Part shown: one piece after another, positions 1-9,373 of the stretch
Layout: every line of letters begins with the position of its first letter
Position numbering within the stretch: the stretch's first letter is position 1
The notes under the pieces: model-generated
Database searches by the model: none
The model's input: only the letters and a program-made list of their open reading frames with translations
What the model was told of the DNA's origin: nothing
Position numbers and translations under genes: made by a program
Assembly (NCBI GenBank): GCA_018266075.1
Contig: JAFEBB010000010.1
Coordinates: 62,001-126,000, forward strand
DNA: 64,000 nt
Reading direction: 5' to 3'
From: Deltaproteobacteria bacterium
GTDB lineage: Bacteria > Myxococcota > Myxococcia > Myxococcales > SZAS-1

Positions 1-69
1 CGGCCGTCGCGGCGGCGCTTGGCTACGTGGCCAGCATCGGTTGAGCCGGCGAGCCCGCCCGCTGCGCGC

Positions 70-75
70 TATCTT
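70..75 (+). promoter_or_regulatory. -10-like box TATCTT, 6 nt before ATG
   Basis: TATCTT is followed by six bases and then the ATG at 82. No Shine-Dalgarno sequence is present. The spacing would place the transcription start on or next to the ATG, so a leaderless mRNA is inferred. The same arrangement recurs at several genes in this window. Confidence 0.5.
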
Positions 76-81
76 GCGCGC

Positions 82-1050
82 ATGCTCGCGCCCGAAGCGC
101 TGCTCCTGCACCTCTCCGAGTTCAAGCCCTCGCGGCCGAAGGCGAGCGCCGCGTCGTGGGAGGCGCTGAGCCAGCTCGCGCCCATGCACGGGCTCGCGCC
201 GCTCATCGCCTACAACCTCGAGTACCGGCTCGGTGGCGCGGGCGCACCGCAGGTGGTCCGCGACGTGCTGCTCAGCCACTACCAGGGCTCGCTCGCGGAC
301 AACGTCTTCAAGTTCGTGAATCTGAAGAAGGCGCTCGCGGAGTGCGCCGACGCGCAGGTGATCCTCCTCGAGGCCGCGGCGTTTGCCGACTCGCTCTACC
401 CGCACGTCGCGTTCCGGCCGGCGTCGGAGCTGCGCCTGCTGGTGCGGCACGCGGAGCTCGAGAAGGTGAAGCACGGCTTGGGCGCGGCAGGCTACGGGCC
501 GACGCCGGATCCGGATCCGCTGGGCGGGGTCGCGGTGGTGACCGACGAGCGCACGCGCATCGTGATTCACACGCGGCTCTTCCCCGACGCGCGCGCGGCC
601 GAAGAGGCCGGGCTCTGGCAGCGTGCCCTGCCCTCGCGCGCGTTCGGGGTGAACGCGCGTCGACCGGCGGCCGAGGACGCGCTGCTCTCCGCGGTGCTCT
701 TGCAAGCGCGCCAGGCCTTCGACGTGCCGTTGATCCAGACGCTCGATCTTCGCGAGCTCGTGCGCGGCGCCCCGGATCTCGGCGGGCCTTACTCGCAGCC
801 GCTCGACGCCAAGCTCGTGCTCGAGCGGGCGGCGACGCTCAAGCTCGAGCGCGCGCTCTGGACGGCCATGGAGCTGCTCGGCGTGCTCTTCCCCGTCGAT
901 CGCGAGCGCGCGCAGGCGTGGCAGCCGCCGATCCGGAAGGCGAGCCAGGCGCTCTTGCGGAAGATCGTCGTCGCACCGCTGCAGGATCTCGCGCGCACGC
1001 GGGCGCCACGCGGACTGGATCGGCTCAGGGCGCTGCTGGCGGGCGGCTGA
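82..1050 (+). CDS. nucleotidyltransferase-like family protein (NTP_transf_5-like)
   Basis: A 322-residue cytoplasmic protein. The stretch around residues 100-135 (LLEAAAFADSLYP, then RPASELRLLV) resembles the core of PF14907 nucleotidyltransferases, where a Lys-Gly-x-x-Leu-Ala...Tyr-Pro segment is followed by R-x-x-x-D-x-D-L-L-V. Here the usual Asp pair is replaced (SELRLL), so catalysis is doubtful and the protein may be a degenerate or structural member. The ATG at 82 is preferred over a TTG at 19 because it sits behind a -10-like box and fits the family start. The last 26 bases overlap the 3' end of the convergent cysteine desulfurase gene. Substrate unknown; related genes often sit in polysaccharide loci, which this context does not show. 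Confidence 0.6.
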   Translation: MLAPEALLLHLSEFKPSRPKASAASWEALSQLAPMHGLAPLIAYNLEYRLGGAGAPQVVRDVLLSHYQGSLADNVFKFVNLKKALAECADAQVILLEAAAFADSLYPHVAFRPASELRLLVRHAELEKVKHGLGAAGYGPTPDPDPLGGVAVVTDERTRIVIHTRLFPDARAAEEAGLWQRALPSRAFGVNARRPAAEDALLSAVLLQARQAFDVPLIQTLDLRELVRGAPDLGGPYSQPLDAKLVLERAATLKLERALWTAMELLGVLFPVDRERAQAWQPPIRKASQALLRKIVVAPLQDLARTRAPRGLDRLRALLAGG

Positions 1051-2167
1051 GCCGAACCGCGTGACCGATGCGTCGAGCGGCCTCGTCGACTTCGGCCTCC
1101 GTCGTCAGGCGGCTCAGCGAGAGTCGAATCGCACCCAGGCCGACGTCGGGCTTCGCGCCCATGGCCTTGAGCGTCAGCGACATCTCCGGCGAGCCCGCGT
1201 GGCACGCTGCGCCCGTCGACGCGGCCACGCCCTCCAGCTTCTCCACCAGCTCGTAACCGAGCACGCCCGGGAACGAGACGTTCAGCGTGTTCGGCAGCCG
1301 CAGCGTCGGATGCCCGTTGAGCACGACGCTGGGAACTTCGCCACGCAGCTTCTCGAACAGCCGATCGCGAAGCAGGGTCATGCGCGCGGCGTCGTCGGCC
1401 TGGCGCTGCAGCGCGAGCTCGCAAGCGCGCCCCAGCCCCACAATCAGCGCCGCCGGATGCGTCCCCGAGCGCAACCCGTGCTCGTGACCTGCGCCGTGCA
1501 CCAGCGGCTCGAGCTCGAGCCCGCGCTTCACGTACAGCGCGCCAATTCCCTGCGGCCCACAGAACTTGTGCGCCGCGAGCGCGCAGAGATCCGCGCCGAG
1601 CTCGGATACGCGCACTGGCAGCTTGCCCACGCTCTGCGCCGCGTCGCAGTGCACGAGCGCGCCGCGGGTGTGCGCGCGCGCGGCGAGCGCGGCCACGTCC
1701 TGCACCGTTCCCACTTCGTTGTTCGCGTGCTGGATGCAGACGAGCAGCGTGTCGTCGCGCAGCGCGGCCGAGAACGCGGCGGCGTCGATGCGCGCCTGGC
1801 CATCCACGGGCACCGTCGTCGAGCTGAACCCGAGCCGCTGCAGGAATCTCACCGCGGCCGAGACCGCCAGGTGCTCCACCGCGCTCATCACCAGGTGCTT
1901 GCGCTGCGTGGCCCGGAAGGCGAGCCCCTTGATGGACAGGTTGTTCGCCTCGCTGCCGCCGCTGGTGAAGATCACCTCGCCCGGGTCGCAGCCCCAGAGC
2001 GCCGCCACCTGCGCCCGCGCGTGCTCGATCGCGGCCTTGATCCGCGTGCCGCGTGGGTGCGCGCTCCGGCTGTTGCCGAACACGTCGCCCAGGTATGGCA
2101 GCATCGCCTCCCGAACCTCGGGATCCAGCGGCGCCGAGGCGTTGTTGTCGAGATAGATCTCGCTCAT
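1025..2167 (-). CDS. cysteine desulfurase / selenocysteine lyase-like (NifS/IscS superfamily)
   Basis: A 380-residue class-V PLP aminotransferase-fold protein that removes sulfur (or selenium) from cysteine (or selenocysteine) as an enzyme-bound persulfide. Seen: N-terminal YLDNNASAPLDP, SGGSEANNL in the cofactor site, the catalytic ATxH-equivalent SAVEHLA, the PLP lysine in AAHKFCGPQG, and the active-site cysteine in STGAACHAGS near residue 325. The GAACH context and LRSGT segment resemble the selenocysteine-lyase branch more than the SSGSACTS loop of IscS; this is a judgement from memory. Length is normal. The ATG lies 4 bp after the stop of the upstream TPR-like gene, so the three genes 3971->1025 probably form one operon. 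No iscU or iscA lies next to it, which argues against a housekeeping ISC role. Confidence 0.85.
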   Translation of the reverse strand: MSEIYLDNNASAPLDPEVREAMLPYLGDVFGNSRSAHPRGTRIKAAIEHARAQVAALWGCDPGEVIFTSGGSEANNLSIKGLAFRATQRKHLVMSAVEHLAVSAAVRFLQRLGFSSTTVPVDGQARIDAAAFSAALRDDTLLVCIQHANNEVGTVQDVAALAARAHTRGALVHCDAAQSVGKLPVRVSELGADLCALAAHKFCGPQGIGALYVKRGLELEPLVHGAGHEHGLRSGTHPAALIVGLGRACELALQRQADDAARMTLLRDRLFEKLRGEVPSVVLNGHPTLRLPNTLNVSFPGVLGYELVEKLEGVAASTGAACHAGSPEMSLTLKAMGAKPDVGLGAIRLSLSRLTTEAEVDEAARRIGHAVRLSRPPAAP

Positions 2168-2170
2168 GGC

Positions 2171-3076
2171 TCAGCCCACGCGGCTCGCAACGAAGGTGCG
2201 CAGCTCCGGCCAGCGCACGCCCAGGTAGTCCAGCTGGCCTTCCACGGGCGGCCAGAGTCCAGCGAGGGCCTCTTCGACCTCGTCATCGCGGCCGGCCACC
2301 TGCGACAGCGCGAAGGCCTGGAGCGTGCGCAGCGCCCGCCGCTCGTGCGCGCCCAGCTCGCCCTCGGCGCCCATCCACTGCGCGGCGATGGCCTCGGCCG
2401 CGCGGCGCGGATGCCCGCTGCGCAAGAGGATCACCGCGTCGGCGAGGAGCAGCGTGCCCTTCCTCGTCGAGGGGATGAGCACGGTGGCCACCTCACGCCA
2501 GGCCGCGGCCGAGCGCATGTCGCCCTCGAGGGCGAAGTTGCGCGCCAGGAACGCCGCGAAGTAGCCGCCCGCCGCCGTCGACGTCTCGCCCGTGAACCAG
2601 CCGCTTCGCAGCGCCTCCCCGAGGAGAATCCGGCCCTGCTCGAGCTGCCCCTGGAGCGTGGCCACCACCCCGCGGTTGCCCACGAAGAGCGCGTGGTACG
2701 GCATCCGCCCGCGGCCGCGGAGGGCGAGGTCGTCGTAGAGCGCTGCGGCCTGCGCCGCGCGCCCGGAGGAGATGTAGAGGATGCCTTCCACGTTCCTCTG
2801 CACCAGCCGCCGCAGCGCCACCACGCGCAAGTAGAAGAGCGCGAAGATGAGGGCGAACACGGCCACCAGCGTTCCGGGCTGGAGCAGGAAGCCCAGCACC
2901 ACCTTGCTCGCGCCAGGCAGCCACGCCGCGTAGAGGATCCCCACCGACGCCAGCCACACCGCGGCGTACGGCGCGAGCCGCCGGGCAAGCACCCCGAGCC
3001 GGCGGTGTCGGCGCAGGCGAAGGTGCGGCGCCGTCGGCCGCGGAATGGGCGCGAGCAGCTCGGGCAGCTCAGCCAT
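2171..3076 (-). CDS. membrane protein with TPR-like C-terminal region (paralogue B)
   Basis: A 301-residue protein with two closely spaced hydrophobic segments (about residues 35-60 and 68-88), followed by an Ala/Leu-rich helical repeat region that reads as degenerate TPR. It ends in LDYLGVRWPELRTFV. It starts at the ATG at 3076, inside the last codons of the preceding gene (8-nt overlap), which indicates translational coupling. The preceding gene has the same architecture and the same type of ending (LDFLAATWPELSIYL), so the two look like diverged tandem duplicates. Function unknown; a scaffold or assembly role at the inner membrane is only a guess from the TPR-like region. Confidence 0.7.
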   Translation of the reverse strand: MAELPELLAPIPRPTAPHLRLRRHRRLGVLARRLAPYAAVWLASVGILYAAWLPGASKVVLGFLLQPGTLVAVFALIFALFYLRVVALRRLVQRNVEGILYISSGRAAQAAALYDDLALRGRGRMPYHALFVGNRGVVATLQGQLEQGRILLGEALRSGWFTGETSTAAGGYFAAFLARNFALEGDMRSAAAWREVATVLIPSTRKGTLLLADAVILLRSGHPRRAAEAIAAQWMGAEGELGAHERRALRTLQAFALSQVAGRDDEVEEALAGLWPPVEGQLDYLGVRWPELRTFVASRVG

Positions 3077-3971
3077 GCAGCGCCCCCGCCGACGGCGAGA
3101 AACCGTGATCCCGCAGATATATCGACAACTCCGGCCAGGTCGCGGCCAGGAAGTCGAGCTCACCCGGCCAGCCCGGTCGTGCGCCCGCCCGCCAGCGACG
3201 CGCATCCAGGCTCTGCGGATCCTCTTCAGCAAGGGCGGCCAGCACGCGCATGCCACGGAGCTCCGCCGGCGCCAGGGTGGCCTCGGCGAGCGCCCAGCCC
3301 GCCACCGCGAAGCGCCGGGCCGCCTCCCGATCGCCGCCGCGGAGGGCGATGTAGATCGCCGCGAGCGTGCGTGGACCGGCGGAGAGCTCTTCGTCGATGC
3401 GGGGCGCGTCGCGGAGCCAGCGGCGCGCGCGGTCCAGATCTCCTTCGGCCGCGGCGGCCAACGCGCACAAGCCCGGCAGCCCCGACAACGCGAAGCGCAG
3501 GCCGCGCTCCTTCCAGTGCCCGCTGCGAGCGACCTCGGCCCACAGATCCTGCGCGCGTCCGAGCTCGCCGCCACGCAGCGCCACCAGGCCGCTCCAGGCC
3601 AATCCCACGGCGCGGTACGCCGGGTGCACGCGCGCGTCGTGAAGCAGAACCTCGAGCTGGGCCGCGGCCGCGTGGCGATCGCCCGCGCGCAACAGCCCCA
3701 CCGCCTCCTCGAGCTCCGGCGGCCACCCACCCGAGCGCCGCGCGCGCATGGCCAGGACGCGCAATGCCATGAACGCCAGCAGTCCCAATCCCGCGCGGAG
3801 CTCCAGCGAGTGGTGCGTGGGCAGCGGCGCGAAGGCCGCGAGCAAGCCGAGCCCGACGGCTGCCAGGGTGGTGCCCAGGGCGATGGCGGTCTCCTGCCCG
3901 CGCGGGCGAATGCGCTCGTGCGGATCACGCGGCCGGGCGCGCGAGAGGAGATCGCGGGGAAAGGCGCTCAC
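3069..3971 (-). CDS. membrane protein with TPR-like C-terminal region (paralogue A)
   Basis: About 300 residues, with two N-terminal hydrophobic segments (ALGTTLAAVGLGLLAAFAP and a second around residues 50-65) and then a helical-repeat region with repeated A-x-x-x-L/G-x-x-A-x-x-x-W patterns. The start is uncertain: a GTG at 3971 (LVSAFP region) is the first plausible codon downstream of the MFS stop, and no strong Shine-Dalgarno sequence was found. It overlaps the next gene by 8 nt. Length, topology and the C-terminal W-P-E-L motif match the neighbour, so tandem duplication is inferred. A GATATATC octamer at 3116-3123 forces the rare Ile codon ATA near the C-terminus. No function can be assigned. 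Confidence 0.65.
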   Translation of the reverse strand: MSAFPRDLLSRARPRDPHERIRPRGQETAIALGTTLAAVGLGLLAAFAPLPTHHSLELRAGLGLLAFMALRVLAMRARRSGGWPPELEEAVGLLRAGDRHAAAAQLEVLLHDARVHPAYRAVGLAWSGLVALRGGELGRAQDLWAEVARSGHWKERGLRFALSGLPGLCALAAAAEGDLDRARRWLRDAPRIDEELSAGPRTLAAIYIALRGGDREAARRFAVAGWALAEATLAPAELRGMRVLAALAEEDPQSLDARRWRAGARPGWPGELDFLAATWPELSIYLRDHGFSPSAGALHG

Positions 3972-4003
3972 GAGGGGATTGGAGATGCGGCGGACGCCTC
4001 GCG

Positions 4004-5506
4004 TCAAGCGTGGCGGCTGTCGACGTCTCCCGGCTCGGGCGCTTCCGAAGCCGTCGGCTCGCCCGCGAGCGCCTCCAGCGACTTCCCCTCTGCCGCGACG
4101 CCCAGCACCAGCGCGCACAGCGCCGCGCCGATCATCAAGATTGCCCCGATGGCGTAGCCGAGGAACACGCGCTCCCGGCTGCCGCTCTGGATGAGCGCGC
4201 CGAAGAGCGTCGGCGCCGCGAGCCCGCCCGCGGCCGTGCCCACCGCGTAGAAGAGGGCGATCGCCATCCCGCGCATCTCCACCGGGAAGAGCTCGCTCAC
4301 GGTGAGGTACGCCGAGCTCGCCGCCGCCGAGGCCACGAAGAACACCGCGCTCCAGCACAGCGTCTGGGTGGCCGCGTTGAGGCTCCCGTGCACGAAGAGC
4401 AGGCCGGTGCCGAGCAGCAGCACGCCCGAGAGCGCGTAGGTCGCGGTGATCATCACCCGGCGACCCAGCGTGTCGAAGAAGTGCCCCAGAATCAGCGGCC
4501 CGAGCAGGTTCCCCACCGCGAACGGCAAGAGGTACGCCCCCGCGCGTCCAGCAGGCACGGCGTAGAAGCGGGTGAGCACCAGCGCGTAGGTGAAGAAGAT
4601 GGCGTTGTACGCAAATGCCTGCGCCACCATCAGCGACAGCCCCAACAGCGTGCGAGCGCGGTGGTGCGCGAGCAACGTCCGGGCGATCTGCCCGAAGCCG
4701 ATGCTCCCCTTCACCGTCAGGTGCACCTGTCCATACCGCATATGCGGGATGGCGCCCGCGCTCTTCTCCACCTCGCGCTCGATCTCGTCGACCACCTTCC
4801 CCGCCTCCTGCACCCGGCCGTGGAGCAGCAGCCAGCGCGGGCTCTCGGGCAGGTGCCGTCGGATGAGCAGGATCGCGCCGCCCAGCAGCACGCCGAGGCC
4901 GAACGTCAGCCGCCAGCCAATGGCATGCGGAATCCACGTGGTGTCGAGCATCGCCAGGCTGGCCAGGGCGCCGAGGATGGTGCCCGCCCAGTAGCTGCCG
5001 TTGATGGCCAGGTCCGCTCGGCCGCGCACGCGCGCGGGCAGGAGCTCGTCGATGGCCGAGTTGATGGCTGCGTATTCGCCGCCGATGGCCGCGCCCGTGA
5101 GCGCCCGGAAGATCGCGAACGAGGCAAAGTTCCACGCCAGCGCCGTGGCCAGCGCCGCGAGCAGGTAGAGCGTGAGCGTCACCAGGAAGAGGTGCTTTCT
5201 GCCGAGGCGGTCGGTGAGGCGTCCGAAGAGCAACGCCCCGGAGATCGCGCCGGCGAGGTACGCGCTTCCGGCGAGGCCAATCTGCTTCTCGGTGAGGCCG
5301 AGCGTCCCCGGCTCGATGAGCACCGCCGAGACCGCGCTCACCACCGTCACCTCGAGGCCATCGAGGATCCAGGTGATGCCCAACGCGATGACCACCTTCC
5401 AGTGCCAGAAGCTCCACGGCAGCTGGTCGAGCCGCACGGGCACGTCGGTGAGGAAGCGCTGGCCCACGGGCAGCGTCGACGGCTCCTGACCTTCCCCGGA
5501 TGCCAT
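4004..5506 (-). CDS. MFS transporter (sugar/metabolite:H+ symporter type)
   Basis: A 500-residue inner-membrane protein with about 12 hydrophobic helices. Seen: the loop 2-3 signature GRLTDRLGRKH, GGEYAA in TM5, RWLLLHGR after TM6 (the PESPRWL motif of the sugar-porter branch is intact as LPESPRWL), and a second G-x-x-x-D-x-x-G-R-R in FFDTLGRR. This places it among PF00083/PF07690 transporters of the SP/AAHS type. Substrate unknown. The ATG at 5506 is chosen because a longer in-frame start at 5578 would read through the recA terminator. The following TPR-like gene starts 32 bp after the stop and may be co-transcribed. Confidence 0.85.
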   Translation of the reverse strand: MASGEGQEPSTLPVGQRFLTDVPVRLDQLPWSFWHWKVVIALGITWILDGLEVTVVSAVSAVLIEPGTLGLTEKQIGLAGSAYLAGAISGALLFGRLTDRLGRKHLFLVTLTLYLLAALATALAWNFASFAIFRALTGAAIGGEYAAINSAIDELLPARVRGRADLAINGSYWAGTILGALASLAMLDTTWIPHAIGWRLTFGLGVLLGGAILLIRRHLPESPRWLLLHGRVQEAGKVVDEIEREVEKSAGAIPHMRYGQVHLTVKGSIGFGQIARTLLAHHRARTLLGLSLMVAQAFAYNAIFFTYALVLTRFYAVPAGRAGAYLLPFAVGNLLGPLILGHFFDTLGRRVMITATYALSGVLLLGTGLLFVHGSLNAATQTLCWSAVFFVASAAASSAYLTVSELFPVEMRGMAIALFYAVGTAAGGLAAPTLFGALIQSGSRERVFLGYAIGAILMIGAALCALVLGVAAEGKSLEALAGEPTASEAPEPGDVDSRHA

Positions 5507-5522
5507 CTCCGCAATCTGCGCA

Positions 5523-5564
5523 CCGAAAACGAAAGCGTCCTGCCCGCTCGCGCAGACAGGACGC
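5523..5564 (-). terminator. intrinsic terminator of recA
   Basis: On the minus strand, GCGTCCTG and CAGGACGC form a perfect 8-bp stem around a 14-nt loop, followed by the T-rich run TTTCGTTTTCGG. It lies 36 bp downstream of the recA stop and just upstream of the MFS ATG, so it separates the two transcripts. Confidence 0.85.
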
Positions 5565-5600
5565 CCGTTGTGCAGCAAACGCGGGGTTTTGAAACTCGCT

Positions 5601-6680
<1,080 letters not shown>

Positions 6681-6733
6681 GCTTCGCTCCTCGTTTGGGT
6701 CGCAGTGCTGCTATTGGGTTTCGAATCAGACGT

Positions 6734-6751
6734 ACTGAACAGGTGTCACTG
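6734..6751. promoter_or_regulatory. partial LexA/SOS-like box upstream of recA
   Basis: Read on the minus strand, ACACCTGTTCAG matches the right-hand part of the Myxococcus xanthus LexA consensus as I remember it (CTRHAMRYBYGTTCAGS), about 12 of 17 positions. The left-hand CTRH part is not conserved. It sits about 55-70 bp before the recA ATG. A second CTGAAC occurs at about 6823. A guess from position and partial match. Confidence 0.35.
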
Positions 6752-6857
6752 TCTACGGGCGCAATTCATATCAACCCCCTCTGACATCGCCCAGGGGACC
6801 CGCCCGCGCCCGCCCCTCAAACACTGAACATTAGATCAGACCGGAGCAATGGGCGCC

Positions 6858-6894
6858 ACAAAAAAACGCGCCCGACCTGGAGAGGCCGGGCGCG
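6858..6894 (-). terminator. strong intrinsic terminator of the LysM gene
   Basis: On the minus strand, a 12-bp stem with one mismatch (CGCGCCCGGCCT pairing with AGGTCGGGCGCG, 4-nt loop) is followed by seven consecutive T residues. It begins 22 bp after the LysM gene stop. It is the most canonical terminator in the window. Confidence 0.95.
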
Positions 6895-6915
6895 CGTCGA
6901 CGAAGGTCGTCCAGG

Positions 6916-8016
6916 TCAGACGTTGGTGGGCAGATCGCGGCTGAGGGTGTAGCCGATGGTGCCGTGCGCACCGTGGACGGTGTCCCAGAAGCGGGTCCAC
7001 TCGCTGGGCGAGAAGGTCTGGCAGCCGGCGCTGCCGGTGCCGGAGTAGCCGCCCTGGTGGAAGAGCATGGTGTCGCCGCCCCAGACCTCGAAGTGCTCCT
7101 TGAACGAGCCGTCGTGGTTGACGTCGCGCTCGCACTTGAAGTCCTTCTCCGAGCGCAGGCAGGGCGCGCCGTTCGAGCGCCGCGAGACCTCGTACTTGTA
7201 GAAGCCGGTGGGGATGCGGCCCGGGTCGGGCTTGCCGTCGTGGTTCGCGTCGTTGGAGTCCCAGGTCATGCTCTGGGCGGGCTCGGTGTTGTACGCGAAC
7301 TTGCTCACGTGCGGGTTGCCGGCGCTGTCCTTCCAAACTGCGTAGAGCACGTCGCTGTAGCTGCCCGCGCCGCTGCCCACGCGGTCGTTCTTGCGGAAGC
7401 CGATGAGGTTCATCTGCCCGGCGCCCGTGTAGAACGTGCCGTGCTGGCTCTTCACGAAGCTGGCGAAGAAGTCGTACGCCTTGTGGCGCCCAGCGGGGAT
7501 GGTGAGCTTGCCCGCGGACGTCGTCGGGTGGCTGGGGTGGTGCCCCGAGGTCGGCGGCGTCGACTTCCCGTGCGAAGCGAGCGCGCGGTTCATGGCCGTG
7601 CGCGTGGGCGCGTCGTACTTGCCGGAGACGTGCACCTTGGCGTGCCGCTGAAACGCCTCCAGCGCCGCCTGGGTGTGGGGCCCGAAGATCCCCGGACCGG
7701 TCGCTTCCTGGGCGCGGGTCATGTAGCCCAGCTTCACCAGATCGTCCTGGAGCTGCTTCACCTCGGGGCCGTGTGCGCCCTTGGCGAGCACTGGCGCGGG
7801 CTTGGCGTGCGAGGCCATCTTCGGCGTCGGCGTGAAGCTGTCGGGGATCTGCAGCACCTCGCCGACGTCGATCACGTTCGGGTTGGCGATGTGGTTCAGC
7901 TTGGCGAGCGCGGCCACGCTGGTGTGAAACGCCTGGGCCAGCTTCAGCAGCGAATCGCCGGGACGAACGGTGTACGTGTGCACGCGAACCTCACGAGAAG
8001 GCATCAGCCAGCCCAT
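6916..8016 (-). CDS. LysM and peptidoglycan-binding-domain protein with conserved C-terminal SAGCQTF motif
   Basis: A 366-residue protein. An N-terminal LysM domain (about residues 13-60: HTYTVRPGDSLLKLAQAF ... VIDVGEVLQIP) is followed by a PG_binding_1 domain (about 75-140: GPEVKQLQDDLVKLGY ... GPHTQAALEAFQRH), a His/Ser/Pro linker and a ~200-residue C-terminal domain. The C-terminal part contains MLFHQGG and GSAGCQTF, similar to the His...Ser-x-Gly-Cys arrangement of L,D-transpeptidase-like folds, but the rest does not clearly match, so enzymatic activity is unproven. No signal peptide is visible. The ATG at 8016 is chosen (a second lies at 8004). A cell-wall-associated or lysis-type role is inferred. 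A strong terminator follows. Confidence 0.75.
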   Translation of the reverse strand: MGWLMPSREVRVHTYTVRPGDSLLKLAQAFHTSVAALAKLNHIANPNVIDVGEVLQIPDSFTPTPKMASHAKPAPVLAKGAHGPEVKQLQDDLVKLGYMTRAQEATGPGIFGPHTQAALEAFQRHAKVHVSGKYDAPTRTAMNRALASHGKSTPPTSGHHPSHPTTSAGKLTIPAGRHKAYDFFASFVKSQHGTFYTGAGQMNLIGFRKNDRVGSGAGSYSDVLYAVWKDSAGNPHVSKFAYNTEPAQSMTWDSNDANHDGKPDPGRIPTGFYKYEVSRRSNGAPCLRSEKDFKCERDVNHDGSFKEHFEVWGGDTMLFHQGGYSGTGSAGCQTFSPSEWTRFWDTVHGAHGTIGYTLSRDLPTNV

Positions 8017-8097
8017 TGTCGTTTCCAGCGCGTCGAGGTTTCGTGGCTGCCCCATCCGGGCTGGCGCGCCTGCCCCGATCGGGACATGAAAGGGCTT

Positions 8098-9081
8098 ATG
8101 CCCGAACGTCCGCTGCCCTCGAACATGCGCGCGCTGCGCTTCAACGCCTTTGGTCCGCCGTCGAAGCTGTCCATGGTCGACGTGGTGCGTCCCGGGCCGC
8201 GCTTCGGCGAGGTGCTCGTGCAGGTTCAGGCAGCGGGCATCAATCCGAGCGACGTGAAGAACGTCGGCGGCCGCTTCAAGCAGACCAGCCTCCCGCGCAC
8301 GCCCGGGCGCGACTTCGCGGGCATCGTCGCGGACGGCCCTGGCAACATCGACGGCACCGAGGTCTGGGGCACCGGCGCCGAGCTCGGCTTCACCCGCGAC
8401 GGCACCCACGCCGAGTACGTGCGCGTGCCGCTCGAGGGCATCCGGCCGCGCCCGCAATCGCTCACGCCCGCCCAGGCCGCTGCCGCGGGCACGCCGTTCG
8501 TCACCGCGTACTTGATGGTCGAGCGCACCAATATCCGCGCGGGCGACACGGTCCTGGTCATCGGCGGCACCGGCGCCGTGGGCTCCGCCGCGATCCAGCT
8601 CGCGCGCTGGATGGGCGCGCGCGTCCTGGCCACCACGCGCAAGCCGGACGCCGCGCCGCACCTCGCGGGCCGCGTGGATACCTGGATCAAGCTGCCCACG
8701 GATCCGCTCCCGGCCGCGGTGCTGGCGGCGACCGGCGGACGCGGCGTGGACGTGGTCCTGAACACCGTCGGCGGCGAGACCTTCGAGCCCGGCATTCGCT
8801 GCGCCGCGCGCGGTGGCCGGGTGGCGGCCATCGCCTCCAACCCGCCCGCCGTGAGCTTCGACCTCGTGGACTTCTACCACCGCGAGCTCGCGCTCTTCGG
8901 CATCGACTCGCTCAAGCACGAGAGCCCGGCCTGCGGCGCCATCCTGGAGCGCCTCGCCGATGGCTTCGTGCGTGGCGCCCTGTCGGTGCCCATGCCCAAG
9001 ACGCTCCCGCTCGCCGAGGGCGTGGCCGCGTACGAGCGCGTGGAGGCTGGTGGCAGCGAGAAGATCGTCCTCGCGCCCTGA
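8098..9081 (+). CDS. zinc-independent MDR family NAD(P)H:quinone oxidoreductase
   Basis: A 327-residue medium-chain dehydrogenase/reductase. The N-terminal GroES-like domain (MRALRFNAFGPPSKL ... VLVQVQAAGINPSDVK) is followed by a Rossmann domain with VLVIGGTGAVGSAAIQLARWMG (the AxxGxxG NADP-binding turn) and the quinone-reductase signature region around VDVVLNTVGGETFE. No zinc-binding Cys cluster is present. The start at 8098 has AAAGGG five bases upstream; an in-frame ATG at 8086 is an alternative. It is divergent from the LysM gene. The substrate is probably a quinone or reactive alkene, but that rests on family knowledge only. Confidence 0.9.
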   Translation: MPERPLPSNMRALRFNAFGPPSKLSMVDVVRPGPRFGEVLVQVQAAGINPSDVKNVGGRFKQTSLPRTPGRDFAGIVADGPGNIDGTEVWGTGAELGFTRDGTHAEYVRVPLEGIRPRPQSLTPAQAAAAGTPFVTAYLMVERTNIRAGDTVLVIGGTGAVGSAAIQLARWMGARVLATTRKPDAAPHLAGRVDTWIKLPTDPLPAAVLAATGGRGVDVVLNTVGGETFEPGIRCAARGGRVAAIASNPPAVSFDLVDFYHRELALFGIDSLKHESPACGAILERLADGFVRGALSVPMPKTLPLAEGVAAYERVEAGGSEKIVLAP

Positions 9082-9246
9082 CCTCCGCGGACCTCCACCC
9101 GGACCTCGGCGCCATCCGAGCGAGCGCTCTCGCCAGGGGAGCGCCCGAATGGCCTTCCGGCTCGTCCGGTCCGCGGTCTCCCGGGGCCCCATCCGGGCTG
9201 GCAGCCGCCTGATCCGCCGGGCGAGCGTCGAAAAGGGAAGGATTGC

Positions 9247-9276
9247 TTGACCTGGAGGGCCAGGATCGACTACTAG
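9247..9276 (+). promoter_or_regulatory. sigma70-type promoter for rplM-rpsI
   Basis: TTGACC (9247-9252), an 18-bp spacer and TACTAG (9271-9276) form a recognisable housekeeping promoter in the 292-bp gap before rplM. The start would lie near 9283, giving a leader of about 90 nt, which is common for ribosomal-protein operons. Nothing else in this gap is clearly structured. Confidence 0.65.
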
Positions 9277-9373
9277 CCCGGGTTCCTTTCAGGAGATGTG
9301 GCCTCGCGCCGCGCTCCGAAGGGCAGACATTTCGTTTCGACGGCCGCCCAGCGCGGCCAAGTGAGAAGACGCC

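Noticed and set aside
5507-5578. Longer N-terminus for the MFS transporter
   Set aside because: It would be translated across the recA terminator and the residues do not resemble MFS N-termini.
8226-8840. Long open frame antisense to the MDR oxidoreductase
   Set aside because: Arg/Ser/Pro-rich shadow caused by GC-rich third positions of the real gene.
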